Positions 1-8,100 of a stretch of 64,000 nt of DNA are shown here, piece after piece. The stretch comes from Puniceicoccales bacterium Verruco_01. GTDB lineage: Bacteria > Verrucomicrobiota > Verrucomicrobiia > Opitutales > Oceanipulchritudinaceae. The DNA is taken from the NCBI GenBank assembly GCA_001604565.1, contig LVBV01000016.1, positions 90,174 through 154,173 on the forward strand, written 5' to 3'. How positions within the stretch are numbered: position 1 is the first letter of the stretch; each line of letters starts with the position of its first letter. A program made the position numbers and the translations under genes. The notes below the pieces were generated by a model. The model made no database searches, was not told the DNA's origin, and saw only the letters and a list, made by a program, of their open reading frames with translations.

Positions 1-1
1 G

Positions 2-730
2 AGGGAGACCGGCGCCCTCGTCGATGATGCCGATTCCCGCATGAACACCCTCACCGGCTCCATGAAGGAATTGGTGGAGGTCAGCGCAGAGACGCAGAAG
101 ATCGTCAAGACGATCGACGAAATCGCCTTCCAGACGAACATTCTCGCCCTGAACGCCGCCGTCGAGGCCGCTCGGGCGGGGGAGAGCGGCGCCGGGTTCG
201 CCGTGGTGGCGAACGAGGTGCGCAGCCTCGCCCAGCGCGCCGCCGAGGCTGCGCGCACCACCGACGAACTGATCCAGAATTCCGCCACACGCATCTCCGC
301 CGGACGCGAGACCGCCGAATCCGCCGCCGAGGCCTTCACCCGCGTGAAGGAGAAGGCCACCGAGGCCGGGCGTCTCGTGGACGGCATCGCCCGGGCCAGC
401 GCCGACCAGCAGACCGGTCACGAGCAGATCGACAAGGCTGTGAGCCAGATGAACACCATCGTGCAGCGCAACGCCGCCAGCGCTGAGGAATCCGCCGCAG
501 CCGCCGAGGAACTGTTCTCGCAGTCCGAAATGCTGCTCGGCAGCGTTCGCGACCTAGACTTCATCATCAACGGGACGCAGGACGGGGAGGATTCCGTCAC
601 AAAGGTTGCTGCCCCGGAGGCAAGACGCAGCGCCGGCACCTTCCGCCCGGCTCAGCGTTCTGGCGCGCTTCTGGCAAAGAAGCCCGTTCCCGCCAGAAAC
701 TCCTTCCAGAGCCTGCCGCAGCGGGTGTAG
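2..730 (+). CDS. Methyl-accepting chemotaxis protein, C-terminal part (5' end outside window)
   Basis: This is the cytoplasmic signalling domain of a chemoreceptor, which couples to CheA/CheW. The frame is open from base 2, so the sensor and membrane parts lie upstream of the window; the first ATG (41) is internal. The conserved hairpin tip is visible ([20 protein letters not shown], then the [17 protein letters not shown] stretch), flanked by Ala/Glu-rich coiled-coil heptads on both sides, including a run of EES/AAAAEE-type methylation-helix sequence. The C-terminal 40 residues are basic and Pro-rich with no clear CheR-docking pentapeptide. It ends 6 bp from the convergent polyprenyl synthase gene. 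The family assignment is secure; the ligand cannot be inferred. Confidence 0.93.
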   Translation, partial: RETGALVDDADSRMNTLTGSMKELVEVSAETQKIVKTIDEIAFQTNILALNAAVEAARAGESGAGFAVVANEVRSLAQRAAEAARTTDELIQNSATRISAGRETAESAAEAFTRVKEKATEAGRLVDGIARASADQQTGHEQIDKAVSQMNTIVQRNAASAEESAAAAEELFSQSEMLLGSVRDLDFIINGTQDGEDSVTKVAAPEARRSAGTFRPAQRSGALLAKKPVPARNSFQSLPQRV

Positions 731-736
731 CTGCCA

Positions 737-1615
737 TCAACAGGTGCGCGAGGCCATGCTGCGCGTGAGCGCCGCGAGGAACCAGGCCCTTTCCCCCCAG
801 CGGGAGAGGGCCTCTTCGCATTCGTCCGAGAGCTCCTTCACGCGGAGGACGGAGGCCTCGATGCCGTAGAATTTTACGTACGTGTTCTTGCCGAGGGAGG
901 CGTCGCGCCCGGCGCTCTTGCCGAGGGCCTCCGCGTTGGAGGTGGCGTCCAACACGTCGTCGGCGATCTGGAAGGCAAGGCCCATCGCCCTCCCTGCGCG
1001 GCGGATGGCGGTCACGTCCTCCGGGCAGGGCGCGGCATGGGTGAGTCCCATTTCAAGAGAGGCGGTGATGAGCGCCGCCGTCTTGTTCAAATGGATGAAG
1101 TCGAGGTCCTCTGGGGAGATTTCGGAGCCTTCACCGAGGACATCCTCCACCTGTCCGCCGATGAGTTCCCGGCTGGAGGCCGCCTTCGAGAGCAGGTGCA
1201 GCAGCTTCTGCCCCACGGAGGGTTGATAAAGATAGCCTTCGCCGAGGATGCGGAAGGCCTCCGTCAGCAGGGCGTCGCCCGCCAGTAGCGCCATCGCCTC
1301 GCCATACACCTTGTGATTGGTCGGCAAGCCCCGGCGCAGGTCGCTGTCGTCCACGCAGGGCATGTCGTCGTGAATCAGACTGTAGGTGTGCAGGCATTCC
1401 ACCGCCACCGCCGCGGGCAGGGGGTCGAGCGAGGCTCCCGCCATCTCCGCCGCCGCGAGGGTCAGAATGGGGCGCAGGCGCTTGCCCCCGGCCTTCAGGC
1501 TGTAGCGCATCGCCTCGTGGAGGATCGCGGGTCTTGTCGTGACGGGAGTTGTCAGCCGCTCGATGCCCTCTTCGATGCGACTCAGGTAAATGCCGGACTG
1601 TGCTTTGAAGTCCAT
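737..1615 (-). CDS. ispA: Polyprenyl (farnesyl/geranylgeranyl-type) diphosphate synthase
   Basis: A trans-isoprenyl diphosphate synthase condensing isopentenyl diphosphate with allylic diphosphates in isoprenoid (quinone, undecaprenol) supply. The 292 residues match the short-chain family length. The first Asp-rich motif DDMPCVDD lies at residues 83-90, followed by the conserved LRRG, and the second motif DDVLD near residue 220 follows AFQIA. GGKRLRP near residue 53 binds diphosphate. The ATG at 1615 gives a full-length N-terminus. The usual neighbours xseB and dxs are absent here. Chain length (C15 or C20) cannot be fixed from sequence, so the symbol is by similarity only. It is read as the last ordinary host protein gene before the mobile region. 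Confidence 0.9.
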   Translation of the reverse strand: MDFKAQSGIYLSRIEEGIERLTTPVTTRPAILHEAMRYSLKAGGKRLRPILTLAAAEMAGASLDPLPAAVAVECLHTYSLIHDDMPCVDDSDLRRGLPTNHKVYGEAMALLAGDALLTEAFRILGEGYLYQPSVGQKLLHLLSKAASSRELIGGQVEDVLGEGSEISPEDLDFIHLNKTAALITASLEMGLTHAAPCPEDVTAIRRAGRAMGLAFQIADDVLDATSNAEALGKSAGRDASLGKNTYVKFYGIEASVLRVKELSDECEEALSRWGERAWFLAALTRSMASRTC

Positions 1616-2025
1616 CGTGTCATCTTTGACGGGTTGCCCTGTTCGGCAAGCCGCAAGTCGGGAGGTTTTTCGCGACGGGTGAATCCTGAGGCTTGTCGGC
1701 GTTTTTCATCATCGGCAGGGTGTCGTCTTTGCATAGATCGGGGTGGGGTGGGTGTGCGCTATTTTGCAATTCTTTTGCGAAGGACCGGGGTCTTTTCGGA
1801 TGGCTTTCCTGCCGCATTGTTCGCAGGAATCTGTCGGAGTCGGCGGCGTTACCTAGGGGAATGGAAGAAAAGGTTGCGCCGCGTCTCCCACTGGCGCAAA
1901 GTGACTTTCCGTTCCTTGAAATCGCACCATTGCGGGATGTTTTCCACCCGGCACCATGCCGTGTGACGACTTCCCGCCTGTCCGGATTCATCCGGACCGA
2001 CCGGCGATTTCAGCGGACGCCTATT
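1616..2025. other. Intergenic stretch upstream of ssrA, no convincing gene
   Basis: 410 bases between the divergent polyprenyl synthase start and the tmRNA 5' end. Several overlapping open frames on both strands lack family features and ribosome binding sites. The interval should contain the ssrA promoter; a 16-bp imperfect palindrome (TCCGGATTCATCCGGA, 1981-1996) lies 30 bases before the RNA, but I cannot identify a clear -10/-35 pair. Confidence 0.5.
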
Positions 2026-2378
2026 GGGGGTGTTCCGGAATTCGACCGATGGTCGGCGCTCGTGGTTGCATGTCGGAGATGGTGGTTGGCTCCGTATAAA
2101 AACTTCCACCACGCCATTAAACGGCACAGAAGAATACGCACTCGCGGCTTAATTAACGCCGCGACGCTCCGCCCCTGACGTCAGCTAAGGGGATGGAGCG
2201 ACGCAAGCTGGCACTTTTCACGGACCGCTTTTCCGGGTCCGCGAATCGTACCGACAGGAAAATCGCCAAAGGGAAGCCCGCGAGGTGGCGTCCCAAGGTT
2301 AACTCAAACACCCCGACAAACATGTAGAAGCCGCCTGCCAAGGCCACCGGGACGCGGGTTCAACTCCCGCCACCTCCA
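2026..2378 (+). ncRNA. ssrA: Transfer-messenger RNA (tmRNA)
   Basis: tmRNA rescues stalled ribosomes and tags the product for proteolysis. The 5' end GGGGGTG (2026-2032) pairs with CACCTCC (2371-2377) as a 7-bp acceptor stem with one G-U pair, followed by the tmRNA-type GGAATTCGAC D-loop region. The T arm is GCGGG-TTCAACT-CCCGC (2354-2370), the same T-loop as E. coli tmRNA, and the conserved CATGTAG lies just upstream. The tag frame reads ...NGTEEYALAA followed by TAA (2150-2152), with the canonical YALAA degron. The resume codon is not certain; the codons before AAC at 2120 are CCA TTA rather than the usual GCN. CCA is not encoded after the discriminator A2378. The 3' end is the insertion point of the elements described below. 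Confidence 0.93.
2357..2378 (+). other. att core 1 (3' end of ssrA)
   Basis: The 22 bases from the T-arm to the discriminator of ssrA are repeated exactly at 48250-48271, and their last 14 bases plus flank recur at 49957-49977. tRNA and tmRNA 3' ends are classic targets of tyrosine-recombinase elements, and integration there regenerates the RNA 3' end. I read this copy as the left attachment site of element 1. Confidence 0.75.
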
Positions 2379-2532
2379 AGATTTTTCTGTTTTGAGCCGT
2401 TTTGTAAGCAGCTCATGTTTCGTGTCTTACGAATCTCGAACGCATTGCGTTCAACTGTGCTCAGGACAGTTTTTGCGCTCTCAGGACAACTCGACGCTAC
2501 TGGGCGTGTGGATTTTGCCTTAACTGATGCTT
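2379..2532. repeat. Element left-end repeat, copy 1
   Basis: About 150 bp directly after ssrA recur at 49978-50126 with roughly 85% identity by eye. Long exact stretches are shared, for example TCTTACGAATCTCGAACGC and CTCAGGACAGTTTTTGCGC. Inside the repeat CTCAGGACA occurs twice 18 bp apart, as expected for arm-type binding sites of a recombinase or excisionase. It also contains CGACGCTACTGG, a word shared with the palindromic repeats near 13.2 and 13.6 kb. Confidence 0.7.
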
Positions 2533-2570
2533 AACAGGCTGCTGAAGTTGTGTGAGGCCGGATTCCAGCA

Positions 2571-3614
2571 CTACGCTAGCCATCTGCGGAGCTGACGGTC
2601 CTCGATCTCTGGGAATGCTTGGCGGACTGCGGTCAAGGCGCTGCGGCCTTCTCCTCGGGCAGTGGAAGCTAGTGCGCGCACTTGGTTGCGCATGATGCTC
2701 TGGCGTTGCACGCCGCGGGCCTTGTGTAGCCTGCTGATCGCACTGAGAGCAAGGTCACGCTTCAGATCCAGACTCATGTAGCCGGGGACAAAGATCTGCG
2801 TGCCGTATGGAGTCACGTTGACAGAAGGTTTCATGAGCAACGGTCGGTCGCCGTCCATAGCCCAGAGAAACCATTTCCAGCAAAAGATTGAGAATGCTAC
2901 GCGGAACTGCTCGCGCTCGTCATCGAAAGCCCATGTAGCATGCTGTTCCCAGTTGCGTTCCGGGATGAGAGGACGACGCAGTTTGCGCTCTATCACGAGG
3001 TCCGGCCAGCGTTCCTGTGGGTTGCGGAAGAGTTGCTTGAGCAGTGCCCAGTCCGCAGCAAAGGCTCGGGATGTCTCCAGGTGTTTTTGGTAATCTTTGA
3101 ATTTCTGCTCTCCTTCTTTCGTCAGGTAGTCTTCGAATCGTCCGATCTGCACAGCCGTTTCGTGAGCTGCGATTGCATGCGCGTCATCAAGAATCAGCCG
3201 GTTGAGTCCGCACTCGCCGTCAGCATAGTGGCTCTGGATCATGCCTGCGATGGCAAGTATGTCGGCGGGGATTGGGGTCAGGTTGCCTTTCAGAACTTCC
3301 ATCAGGCGTTGCGCACACTGGGGCAATGGGTGTGGAAACGGTGACGTGCCCTGCCATAGTGCCAGGCAGATCCAGCCGAATGCGTCCGCAATTCCCTGCT
3401 CGGCATTTTCATCACGGGCGTCCAACCGCTCTGGAAGCTCTTTGAACAAGAAGTCCAGCGCGTTCGGAAAGAATGCCAGATCCACAAGCGGCGATCGCCC
3501 GTTCGCTACTGTGGTAGGCCAATCGGGGATCTCGAATCGCTTTAACCACAACGCCTTGAATGGAACTCTCCTCTGGGTGTGGTCTATATTCCCGTTGGTC
3601 ATCAATGTAGACAT
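2571..3614 (-). CDS. Uncharacterised protein, 347 residues
   Basis: I do not recognise a family. The protein is soluble, with no signal peptide or membrane segment, and rich in Trp, Arg and Leu. The C-terminal 50 residues are strongly basic (RQSIMRNQVRALAS, then RQAFPEIEDRQLRRWLA) and end like a helix-turn-helix that could bind nucleic acid. It is the leftmost gene of element 1, transcribed towards ssrA, in the position held by the AbiE-type toxin in element 2. Its start (ATG 3614) is 43 bp from the divergent metallo-beta-lactamase gene, so the two may share a control region. A role in defence or element maintenance is a guess from position only. Confidence 0.7.
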   Translation of the reverse strand: MSTLMTNGNIDHTQRRVPFKALWLKRFEIPDWPTTVANGRSPLVDLAFFPNALDFLFKELPERLDARDENAEQGIADAFGWICLALWQGTSPFPHPLPQCAQRLMEVLKGNLTPIPADILAIAGMIQSHYADGECGLNRLILDDAHAIAAHETAVQIGRFEDYLTKEGEQKFKDYQKHLETSRAFAADWALLKQLFRNPQERWPDLVIERKLRRPLIPERNWEQHATWAFDDEREQFRVAFSIFCWKWFLWAMDGDRPLLMKPSVNVTPYGTQIFVPGYMSLDLKRDLALSAISRLHKARGVQRQSIMRNQVRALASTARGEGRSALTAVRQAFPEIEDRQLRRWLA

Positions 3615-3657
3615 TTAGGTCCTTCTTTTATTAACTACAAGAGATTACAATTTGCTG

Positions 3658-4932
3658 ATGGAGCTGACAATCCACAGGGGGACTGAGCAGATAGGCGGGA
3701 CGGTTATCACCGTGCGCACGCCGAACACATGCATCGCCCTCGACGCCGGCACCGCGCTTGAGGGGGATGCTCTGGAAGAAAAGCAACGCTTGTCGGCGAT
3801 ACTGGGGGAGGCTGCGGACGGCATTTTTCTGACACATGCGCATCCGGATCATGCTGGGTTGCTCATGGAAAGGAATCTCCGATCTCCGGTATACATGACG
3901 GAAGACACTCAGAAGATCCTGCTCGCTGCGTCACTACTTGGTAATGGAATACCGGTCTCCAGGGATTTAGTTCGCAAGCTCCCATTAGGCAATCCCATCC
4001 GGATAGGGGATTTGTCTGTTACGGCGTTTGAGGTAGATCATTCGGTTGCGGGTGCCGTTGCCTTCCTTGTCGAGGGGGGCGGAACTCGCTTGCTTTATAC
4101 TGGGGATATACGGATGCACGGCATCCATCTGGCGCGTACGGAAGAACTCTGCAAGGCAGTGGCGGGCAGGGTGGACGTGTTACTCATGGAGGGCACAAAC
4201 ATGGACACACAGCGCCCTGATGTGGTGAAGTCCGAGGGGGATGTGCACCGCGAGATTGCAGCGTCTGTGACCGCCGCCCGTGGGTTGGTTCTCGCGCATT
4301 GCTCCCCGCAGAATGTCGATCGTATTCTTGGTTTCATCAATGCGGCAAGAGCGTCGGGCCGCATTTTCGTTGCGGATGTGTACACGGCGTTCGTCCTGTA
4401 TCTATTGAAGCGGAGACTGCCCGATCATCCAGCCCTTCACGACCCTCCGCCATACTACCGCACCTGGCTTAACAGGGCGTCTGCGGCCCGAGCCGGGCGG
4501 ATCTGGAAGGGTGATGGTAACTTCATGCCTCTTGTGGAGCATGCTCAGGTGAACTTGCAGGACATGTTGGCCGATCCGGGGCGTTACGTGCTCCTGTTCC
4601 GCCCCAGCATGTTGCACACGGACTTTGGAGAGAAACTGCCGGAAGGCACAACTCTCATCTATTCGGCTTGGAGCGGCTACCTCAGGGAAGAACCGTGGAA
4701 GGCACCCTGGGCCCCCGTCCTTAGCCAGCTCGACGCCGCCCATATCCAACACATTCACACGAGCGGACATATCAGTCGTTCCGACTGGGTCTCATTTGTA
4801 GATCGTATTGGACCCCACATGGTCATCCCCGTTCACACCGAAAAGCCGGAGTCATATGCGGAGGCTTTCGCCCGGGTGCATAGATTGGCGGACGGGGAAA
4901 CTTTTTCGATCCCGCAAAGAAACAAGGACTAG
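3658..4932 (+). CDS. RNase J-like metallo-beta-lactamase fold protein
   Basis: A metal-dependent hydrolase of the RNase J/beta-CASP type. The N-terminus IHRGTEQIGGTVI resembles RNase J. The metal motif HAHPDH lies near residue 60, FEVDHS near 123 and YTGDIRM near 142, and the C-terminal IHTSGH plus VIPVHTEKPE matches the RNase J signature (SGH, then PVHGE). At 425 residues it is shorter than cellular RNase J (about 550), lacking the C-terminal domain. Such stand-alone proteins occur in accessory regions. ATG 3658 is preferred over the upstream TTG 3652. It lies 6 bp upstream of the nuclease gene at 4939, suggesting an operon. The substrate is unknown; RNA is the best guess. Confidence 0.8.
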   Translation: MELTIHRGTEQIGGTVITVRTPNTCIALDAGTALEGDALEEKQRLSAILGEAADGIFLTHAHPDHAGLLMERNLRSPVYMTEDTQKILLAASLLGNGIPVSRDLVRKLPLGNPIRIGDLSVTAFEVDHSVAGAVAFLVEGGGTRLLYTGDIRMHGIHLARTEELCKAVAGRVDVLLMEGTNMDTQRPDVVKSEGDVHREIAASVTAARGLVLAHCSPQNVDRILGFINAARASGRIFVADVYTAFVLYLLKRRLPDHPALHDPPPYYRTWLNRASAARAGRIWKGDGNFMPLVEHAQVNLQDMLADPGRYVLLFRPSMLHTDFGEKLPEGTTLIYSAWSGYLREEPWKAPWAPVLSQLDAAHIQHIHTSGHISRSDWVSFVDRIGPHMVIPVHTEKPESYAEAFARVHRLADGETFSIPQRNKD

Positions 4933-4938
4933 CAAGCG

Positions 4939-5483
4939 ATGGATAGCCATGATATCAACCCCCGTCTCAGTTTCCATGAGGTGAAGAATGAGGTAAGGAA
5001 AAGTTGCGAACAGAGACAGGCTTGTCAGATTACGGCGAATCTGGAGTCGCACATTGCCGCGACGCTGGAACAGGCGCCCGAACGCAAGCAGGCGTATCCC
5101 TTGAGCCGAAAACACCCCTCAGATCGAACCACTGGACATCTGGTGGACACGTTTATTGACCTCAAAGAGGTCCATTGGGAAATTGCCTGTTGGAATCAGA
5201 AGGACATTTTCAAAAACGTTGGTCCCATCAAACGCTTGCAAAGCTATCAGGTGATGACTCGTGGCTCGAACCATTGCAAAGGGTGGGGGGAGATTGATCT
5301 GCTTGCGGTTGGTCAGAATGGCATGCCGGTTGTCATCGAACTCAAGGCAAATCGACAGGAGCGGCCTCTTCGCGCCCTATGCGAGAGCGTGGCTTACGCA
5401 ACCTCCCTCAAAAAGAACTGGGCTCGATTTGCCGCTCAATGGGAGCCTTATGCCGAAGTGCGCGTTGGGAGCACCGAGCCTAC
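4939..5483 (+). pseudogene. PD-(D/E)XK-like nuclease, 5' part, interrupted by IS
   Basis: The 5' portion of a gene split by the IS at 5484. The core WGEIDLLAV...PVVIELKAN (near residues 114-134) has the Asp and E-x-K of PD-(D/E)XK nucleases. The frame runs 67 bp into the IS to a chance stop at 5550. Removing the IS and one CTAC copy joins codon ACG (5482-5483 plus 6840) in frame with the piece at 6840-7032, restoring about 245 residues. It follows the RNase J-like gene by 6 bp, so the two nucleases probably formed one operon. The truncated product keeps the putative active site and might be partly functional. Confidence 0.7.
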
Positions 5484-6835
5484 CAGTCCGCTGAAAAAAG
5501 CCCATCCAGGCTTGGACGTGCTACCAGTTTCTCAGATTGGGGCTGTTTGACGACTCTTTTCGGTTGAAATCGTGCAGTTTGTTGCATATTCGCGCCCTTT
5601 TGCCTCGTTTTCGAGGCTTTGGGGCATGGCGGGGCCTTTGCGGCTTACGCCGCCGTTGGGCGCAGTGGCAGGTTCGCCTCCGCGAGCGACAGTTTCGCCA
5701 TTCGCATCAGGTTGCAGGCGCTGCCCACAAACTGCGCCATGAAGTGCGTCTTCTCCGCCCCGATCCACCGGCTTTTCCGGAAGTTCCCGAACGCCTTCAT
5801 CCACCCGAAGTTTTCCTCGATCCGCTTGCGCAGACGCTGGCTCACCCTGTACGCCGCGCTACGTGCCGTCCGCCCGTCAAGTCCCGGCGTCCTGCGACCT
5901 GTTACCCGCGCCACGTGTGGCGCGATTGACCGGTCCCGGCACTCCTGCACGAACGCCTTCGTATGATACCCTTTGTCCGCCCCCACGCTCTTCACGTTGA
6001 AGCCGCGATATGTCAGCTCGTCCAGCTGATCGCTCGCCGCCTCGTGCTCCGCGCAGCGCTCTCCCACGGCCTGTTTCACGTCCAAGAGCACCAGCAGGCC
6101 GTTGCGGTTTTCGCTCACCGCGTGCATCGCGTACCGCAGCTTCGCCGCGTCGCCCTCGCTGTGCTTCACGAGCTTTGCCTCAGGGTCCGTCGTCGATGCG
6201 TGCGTCTCGTTGCTCCGCTTTTCCCCCTTGAAATCCACCCATCCGTTTCCGCCTCCGGGCGGCGGAGGAGGCTCGTCCTTCTTGCGGAAGCTCTTCGCGC
6301 TCGCCCACGCCTCGATCAGCGTCCCGTCCACGGAAAAGTGCTCGTTACTCACCCAGCCGCGGCTCTTCGCAAGCTCCACCACTTCCGCAAAGAACAGCTC
6401 GCTCACATGCCCCGTCCGCATCCGGCCCAAGTTCTTCGAGAAGCTCGTCGAATCGAAGCCCTCCTCGTCCGGATTCATGTCCAGAAACCACTTGTACAGC
6501 AGGTTGAACGGCAGCTCTTCCGTGAATCTCCGGCACGAGCGCACCCCATACAGGCACATCAGGATCCACGCCATCAGCAGGCGCTCCGGCGGGATGCTCG
6601 GGCGTCCCTTCGCCGCATACATCCGCGCGAACTCCGGCTCCAGCGCATTCAGCACTTCCCGGCACATTCGCTTCACTTCCCGCAGCGGATGATCGGAGCG
6701 CAACTGCGACTCCACGTTGATCAGGCAGACCGTTTCCGTTTCCCTCGCCGCTTTTCCTCGCATGAGAATTTGTCTCACACCGCAGAACGGACATCAAGCA
6801 GGGAACACATCCCGACGGACTTTTTCAGCGGACTG
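5484..6835. mobile_element. Insertion sequence, IS5/IS1182-like, 1352 bp
   Basis: Terminal inverted repeats CAGTCCGCTGAAAAAAG at the left (5484) and, read inward from the right end (6835), CAGTCCGCTGAAAAAGTCC. The IS is flanked by the 4-bp duplication CTAC (5480-5483 and 6836-6839). A single transposase is encoded on the minus strand. It splits the nuclease gene in which it sits. A remnant with the same end (CAGCGGACTG) lies at 44.0-44.26 kb. A 4-bp duplication and this length suit the IS1182 group. Confidence 0.9.
5645..6763 (-). CDS. IS5/IS1182-like DDE transposase
   Basis: The transposase of the surrounding IS. The N-terminal DUF772-type region (HPLREVKRMCREVL, RPSIPPERLLMAWIL, GFDSTSFSKNLGRM) is followed by a DDE core: FSVDGTLIEAWAS (first Asp), SVGADKGYHTKAFV (second Asp) and RKRIEENFGWMKAFG (Glu). 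A Pro/Gly linker (PPPPPGGGNGW) separates the two halves of the core. ATG 6763 gives 372 residues; a GTG at 6778 would add five. The length and all catalytic residues appear intact, so the IS is probably still active or only recently arrived. Confidence 0.9.
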   Translation of the reverse strand: MRGKAARETETVCLINVESQLRSDHPLREVKRMCREVLNALEPEFARMYAAKGRPSIPPERLLMAWILMCLYGVRSCRRFTEELPFNLLYKWFLDMNPDEEGFDSTSFSKNLGRMRTGHVSELFFAEVVELAKSRGWVSNEHFSVDGTLIEAWASAKSFRKKDEPPPPPGGGNGWVDFKGEKRSNETHASTTDPEAKLVKHSEGDAAKLRYAMHAVSENRNGLLVLLDVKQAVGERCAEHEAASDQLDELTYRGFNVKSVGADKGYHTKAFVQECRDRSIAPHVARVTGRRTPGLDGRTARSAAYRVSQRLRKRIEENFGWMKAFGNFRKSRWIGAEKTHFMAQFVGSACNLMRMAKLSLAEANLPLRPTAA

Positions 6836-6839
6836 CTAC

Positions 6840-7032
6840 GTCGATGGACCTAGTGATTGCCGCGCCGAGTGAATGGTGGAGTGGCGTCCAGCCTCTTGGC
6901 GAAGCACACAAGAAACTGGTCCAATCCCTGAATGCTCACGGTTTCCGCATCCACTATCTTTCGATCCACCACTGTGGGCTGGAGAATGGACTACCGAAGT
7001 TGGAAAGACCCGAGATATTGACGCAGAATTGA
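6840..7032 (+). pseudogene. 3' part of the IS-interrupted nuclease gene
   Basis: It starts directly after the right CTAC duplication and continues the frame of the gene at 4939: PTS-MDLVIAAPSEWWSGVQ and onward to NGLPKLERPEILTQN. The ATG at 6844 would allow a 62-residue peptide, but no ribosome binding site is apparent. The translated segment (GEAHKKLVQSLNAHGFRIHY) looks like the C-terminal helix and strand of the same domain. Low value as a separate gene. Confidence 0.65.
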
Positions 7033-7037
7033 TGTCT

Positions 7038-7586
7038 CTATGACTGGATTATCGGAAGATAATCTTCCACGCGATCGAATCCAAACGTCCACGCTACGGC
7101 CTGCTGTGCTGTCCGAATTTCGGGCGGCACGGTGAGAAAGTAGTGCTTGACGGAACCGTCGGCCTGGGGTGTTGCATCGACAACCTCCACCGCTCGCATG
7201 ATTCCGGTGTAATCCGCATTGCCGTCCTCATCCCATGCGCCGATCTCCCACAGGGTGCCGAAGTCGTCCATCTGAACGATGACAGCACCTTCAGCCTTGA
7301 AAAACGCCTCCACGCCATACCACTCAAAGAACCATGCCATTACCTCCGGCGCATTTAGTTCCGTATTTTGTAAGGCGTATAGAGCGTGTTGAGGCAATTC
7401 CCAGGGCATCACCAACCGAAGATCTGTAATCTCCCAGTCCTGAATCCAGCCTCCTGTTCGGCAAACAAATACTGGAGGAGCGGACGGCTCCGTATACCCA
7501 TCCAGCATCCCATAGTTGTATGAGCGCATGCGGGCGATAACGCGGCGGATCAGGTCTGGATTAGTCGGCGACGCGGATGCTTCCAT
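7038..7586 (-). CDS. DUF6745-type protein (C-terminal domain)
   Basis: The C-terminal block HYFLTVPPEIRTAQQAVAWTFGFDRVEDYLP matches the DUF6745 ending (VPP, R-TA-EAVAWTFG). The middle stretch DEDGNADYTGIMRAVEVV is also characteristic. Known relatives are larger and often carry leucine-rich repeats; here only about 180 residues remain, while an LRR protein is encoded separately at 10.2 kb. I chose ATG 7586 (MEASASPTNPDLIRR), which overlaps the 3' end of the upstream RQGDVLI gene by 26 bp. DUF6745 has no established biochemical function; an effector or sensor role in a small accessory module is inference. Confidence 0.65.
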   Translation of the reverse strand: MEASASPTNPDLIRRVIARMRSYNYGMLDGYTEPSAPPVFVCRTGGWIQDWEITDLRLVMPWELPQHALYALQNTELNAPEVMAWFFEWYGVEAFFKAEGAVIVQMDDFGTLWEIGAWDEDGNADYTGIMRAVEVVDATPQADGSVKHYFLTVPPEIRTAQQAVAWTFGFDRVEDYLPIIQS

Positions 7587-7866
7587 ATAGATAAACCCGC
7601 TGGTTGATAATCTTGTAATTGCCAGGTGGCAGGTCGATCGGTTTGTGTTCCTCATGATCAACTCTGAACGCACGGTCGCTCTTGAGGAATAGATGTGCTC
7701 CTCGCCTGAAGCCGCGTGTGCCATTTCTCAAGCGAACACGATGTGCATGCCCCGTGAGCTCGCCTTCCGCCAAGACGAGGACTTCGTCGTGGACTTCGGC
7801 AGCGTTTGGTGGCATTTGGGGAATCTCCATTATCAATACGTCTCCCTGCCGGAACATCTTTTGCAT
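7561..7866 (-). CDS. Small RQGDVLI-type protein, DUF6745 partner
   Basis: 101 residues beginning MQKMFRQGDVLIMEIPQMP, with GELTGHAHRV near residue 35, FLKSDRAFRVDHEEHKPI and PPGNYKIINQRVYL. This R-x-GDVL(L/I)...GE-TGHAH-H...HEEH pattern is a recurrent small beta-rich family encoded next to DUF6745 proteins in several bacteria. The clustered His and Glu (GHAH, DHEEH) might bind a metal or nucleotide. ATG 7866 is used; ATG 7857 is possible, and an open frame continues upstream to 8058 without family similarity. It is cotranscribed leftward with the DUF6745 gene; the function is unknown. Confidence 0.65.
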   Translation of the reverse strand: MQKMFRQGDVLIMEIPQMPPNAAEVHDEVLVLAEGELTGHAHRVRLRNGTRGFRRGAHLFLKSDRAFRVDHEEHKPIDLPPGNYKIINQRVYLYGSIRVAD

Positions 7867-8055
7867 GCCGAGATTATCCTTGCTGTGAATACGATTGGGA
7901 AGGACGTGTTTGGGGACATTTATGACATGGCGACCAGCCAAAAGACCATGAGCGCTGTACGGAATCACTTGCAGCCAATTGGCATGATTTGTTCCCGATG
8001 TGAACCCAGATGCTTGTGTTCCCCTTCTGTGATAAGTCTCATTGTAATGATAAGA

Positions 8056-8094
8056 CACTTCACCCTATGATTACCTGCTCACTCTGGTAGAGTG
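8056..8094 (+). promoter_or_regulatory. Conserved leader of recombinase 1, copy 1
   Basis: A 39-bp block that is almost identical to 51683-51721, ahead of the second recombinase copy, while sequence further upstream diverges completely. It contains CCCTATGATT and CTCACTCTGGTAGAGTG, the latter 7 bp from the ATG. The same GGTAGAGT word follows ATATGATTATT at 53.65-53.68 kb before recombinase 2. It is probably promoter and/or recombinase-binding sequence, and marks the left edge of the exchangeable recombinase unit. Confidence 0.5.
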
Positions 8095-8100
8095 AGTGCG

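Noticed and set aside
1620..1991. Open frame of 123 codons upstream of ssrA (minus strand), overlapping others on the plus strand
   Set aside because: No ribosome binding site, no domain pattern, biased composition; overlaps the interval expected to hold the ssrA promoter.
2531..2552. AACAGGCTGCTGAAGTTG resembling the IS inverted repeat CAGTCCGCTGAAAAAG
   Set aside because: Only the GCTGAA core matches and there is no partner end or transposase remnant beside it; similarity could be chance.
6844..7032. Independent 62-residue gene after the IS
   Set aside because: It continues exactly the frame of the gene disrupted by the IS and has no start signals of its own.
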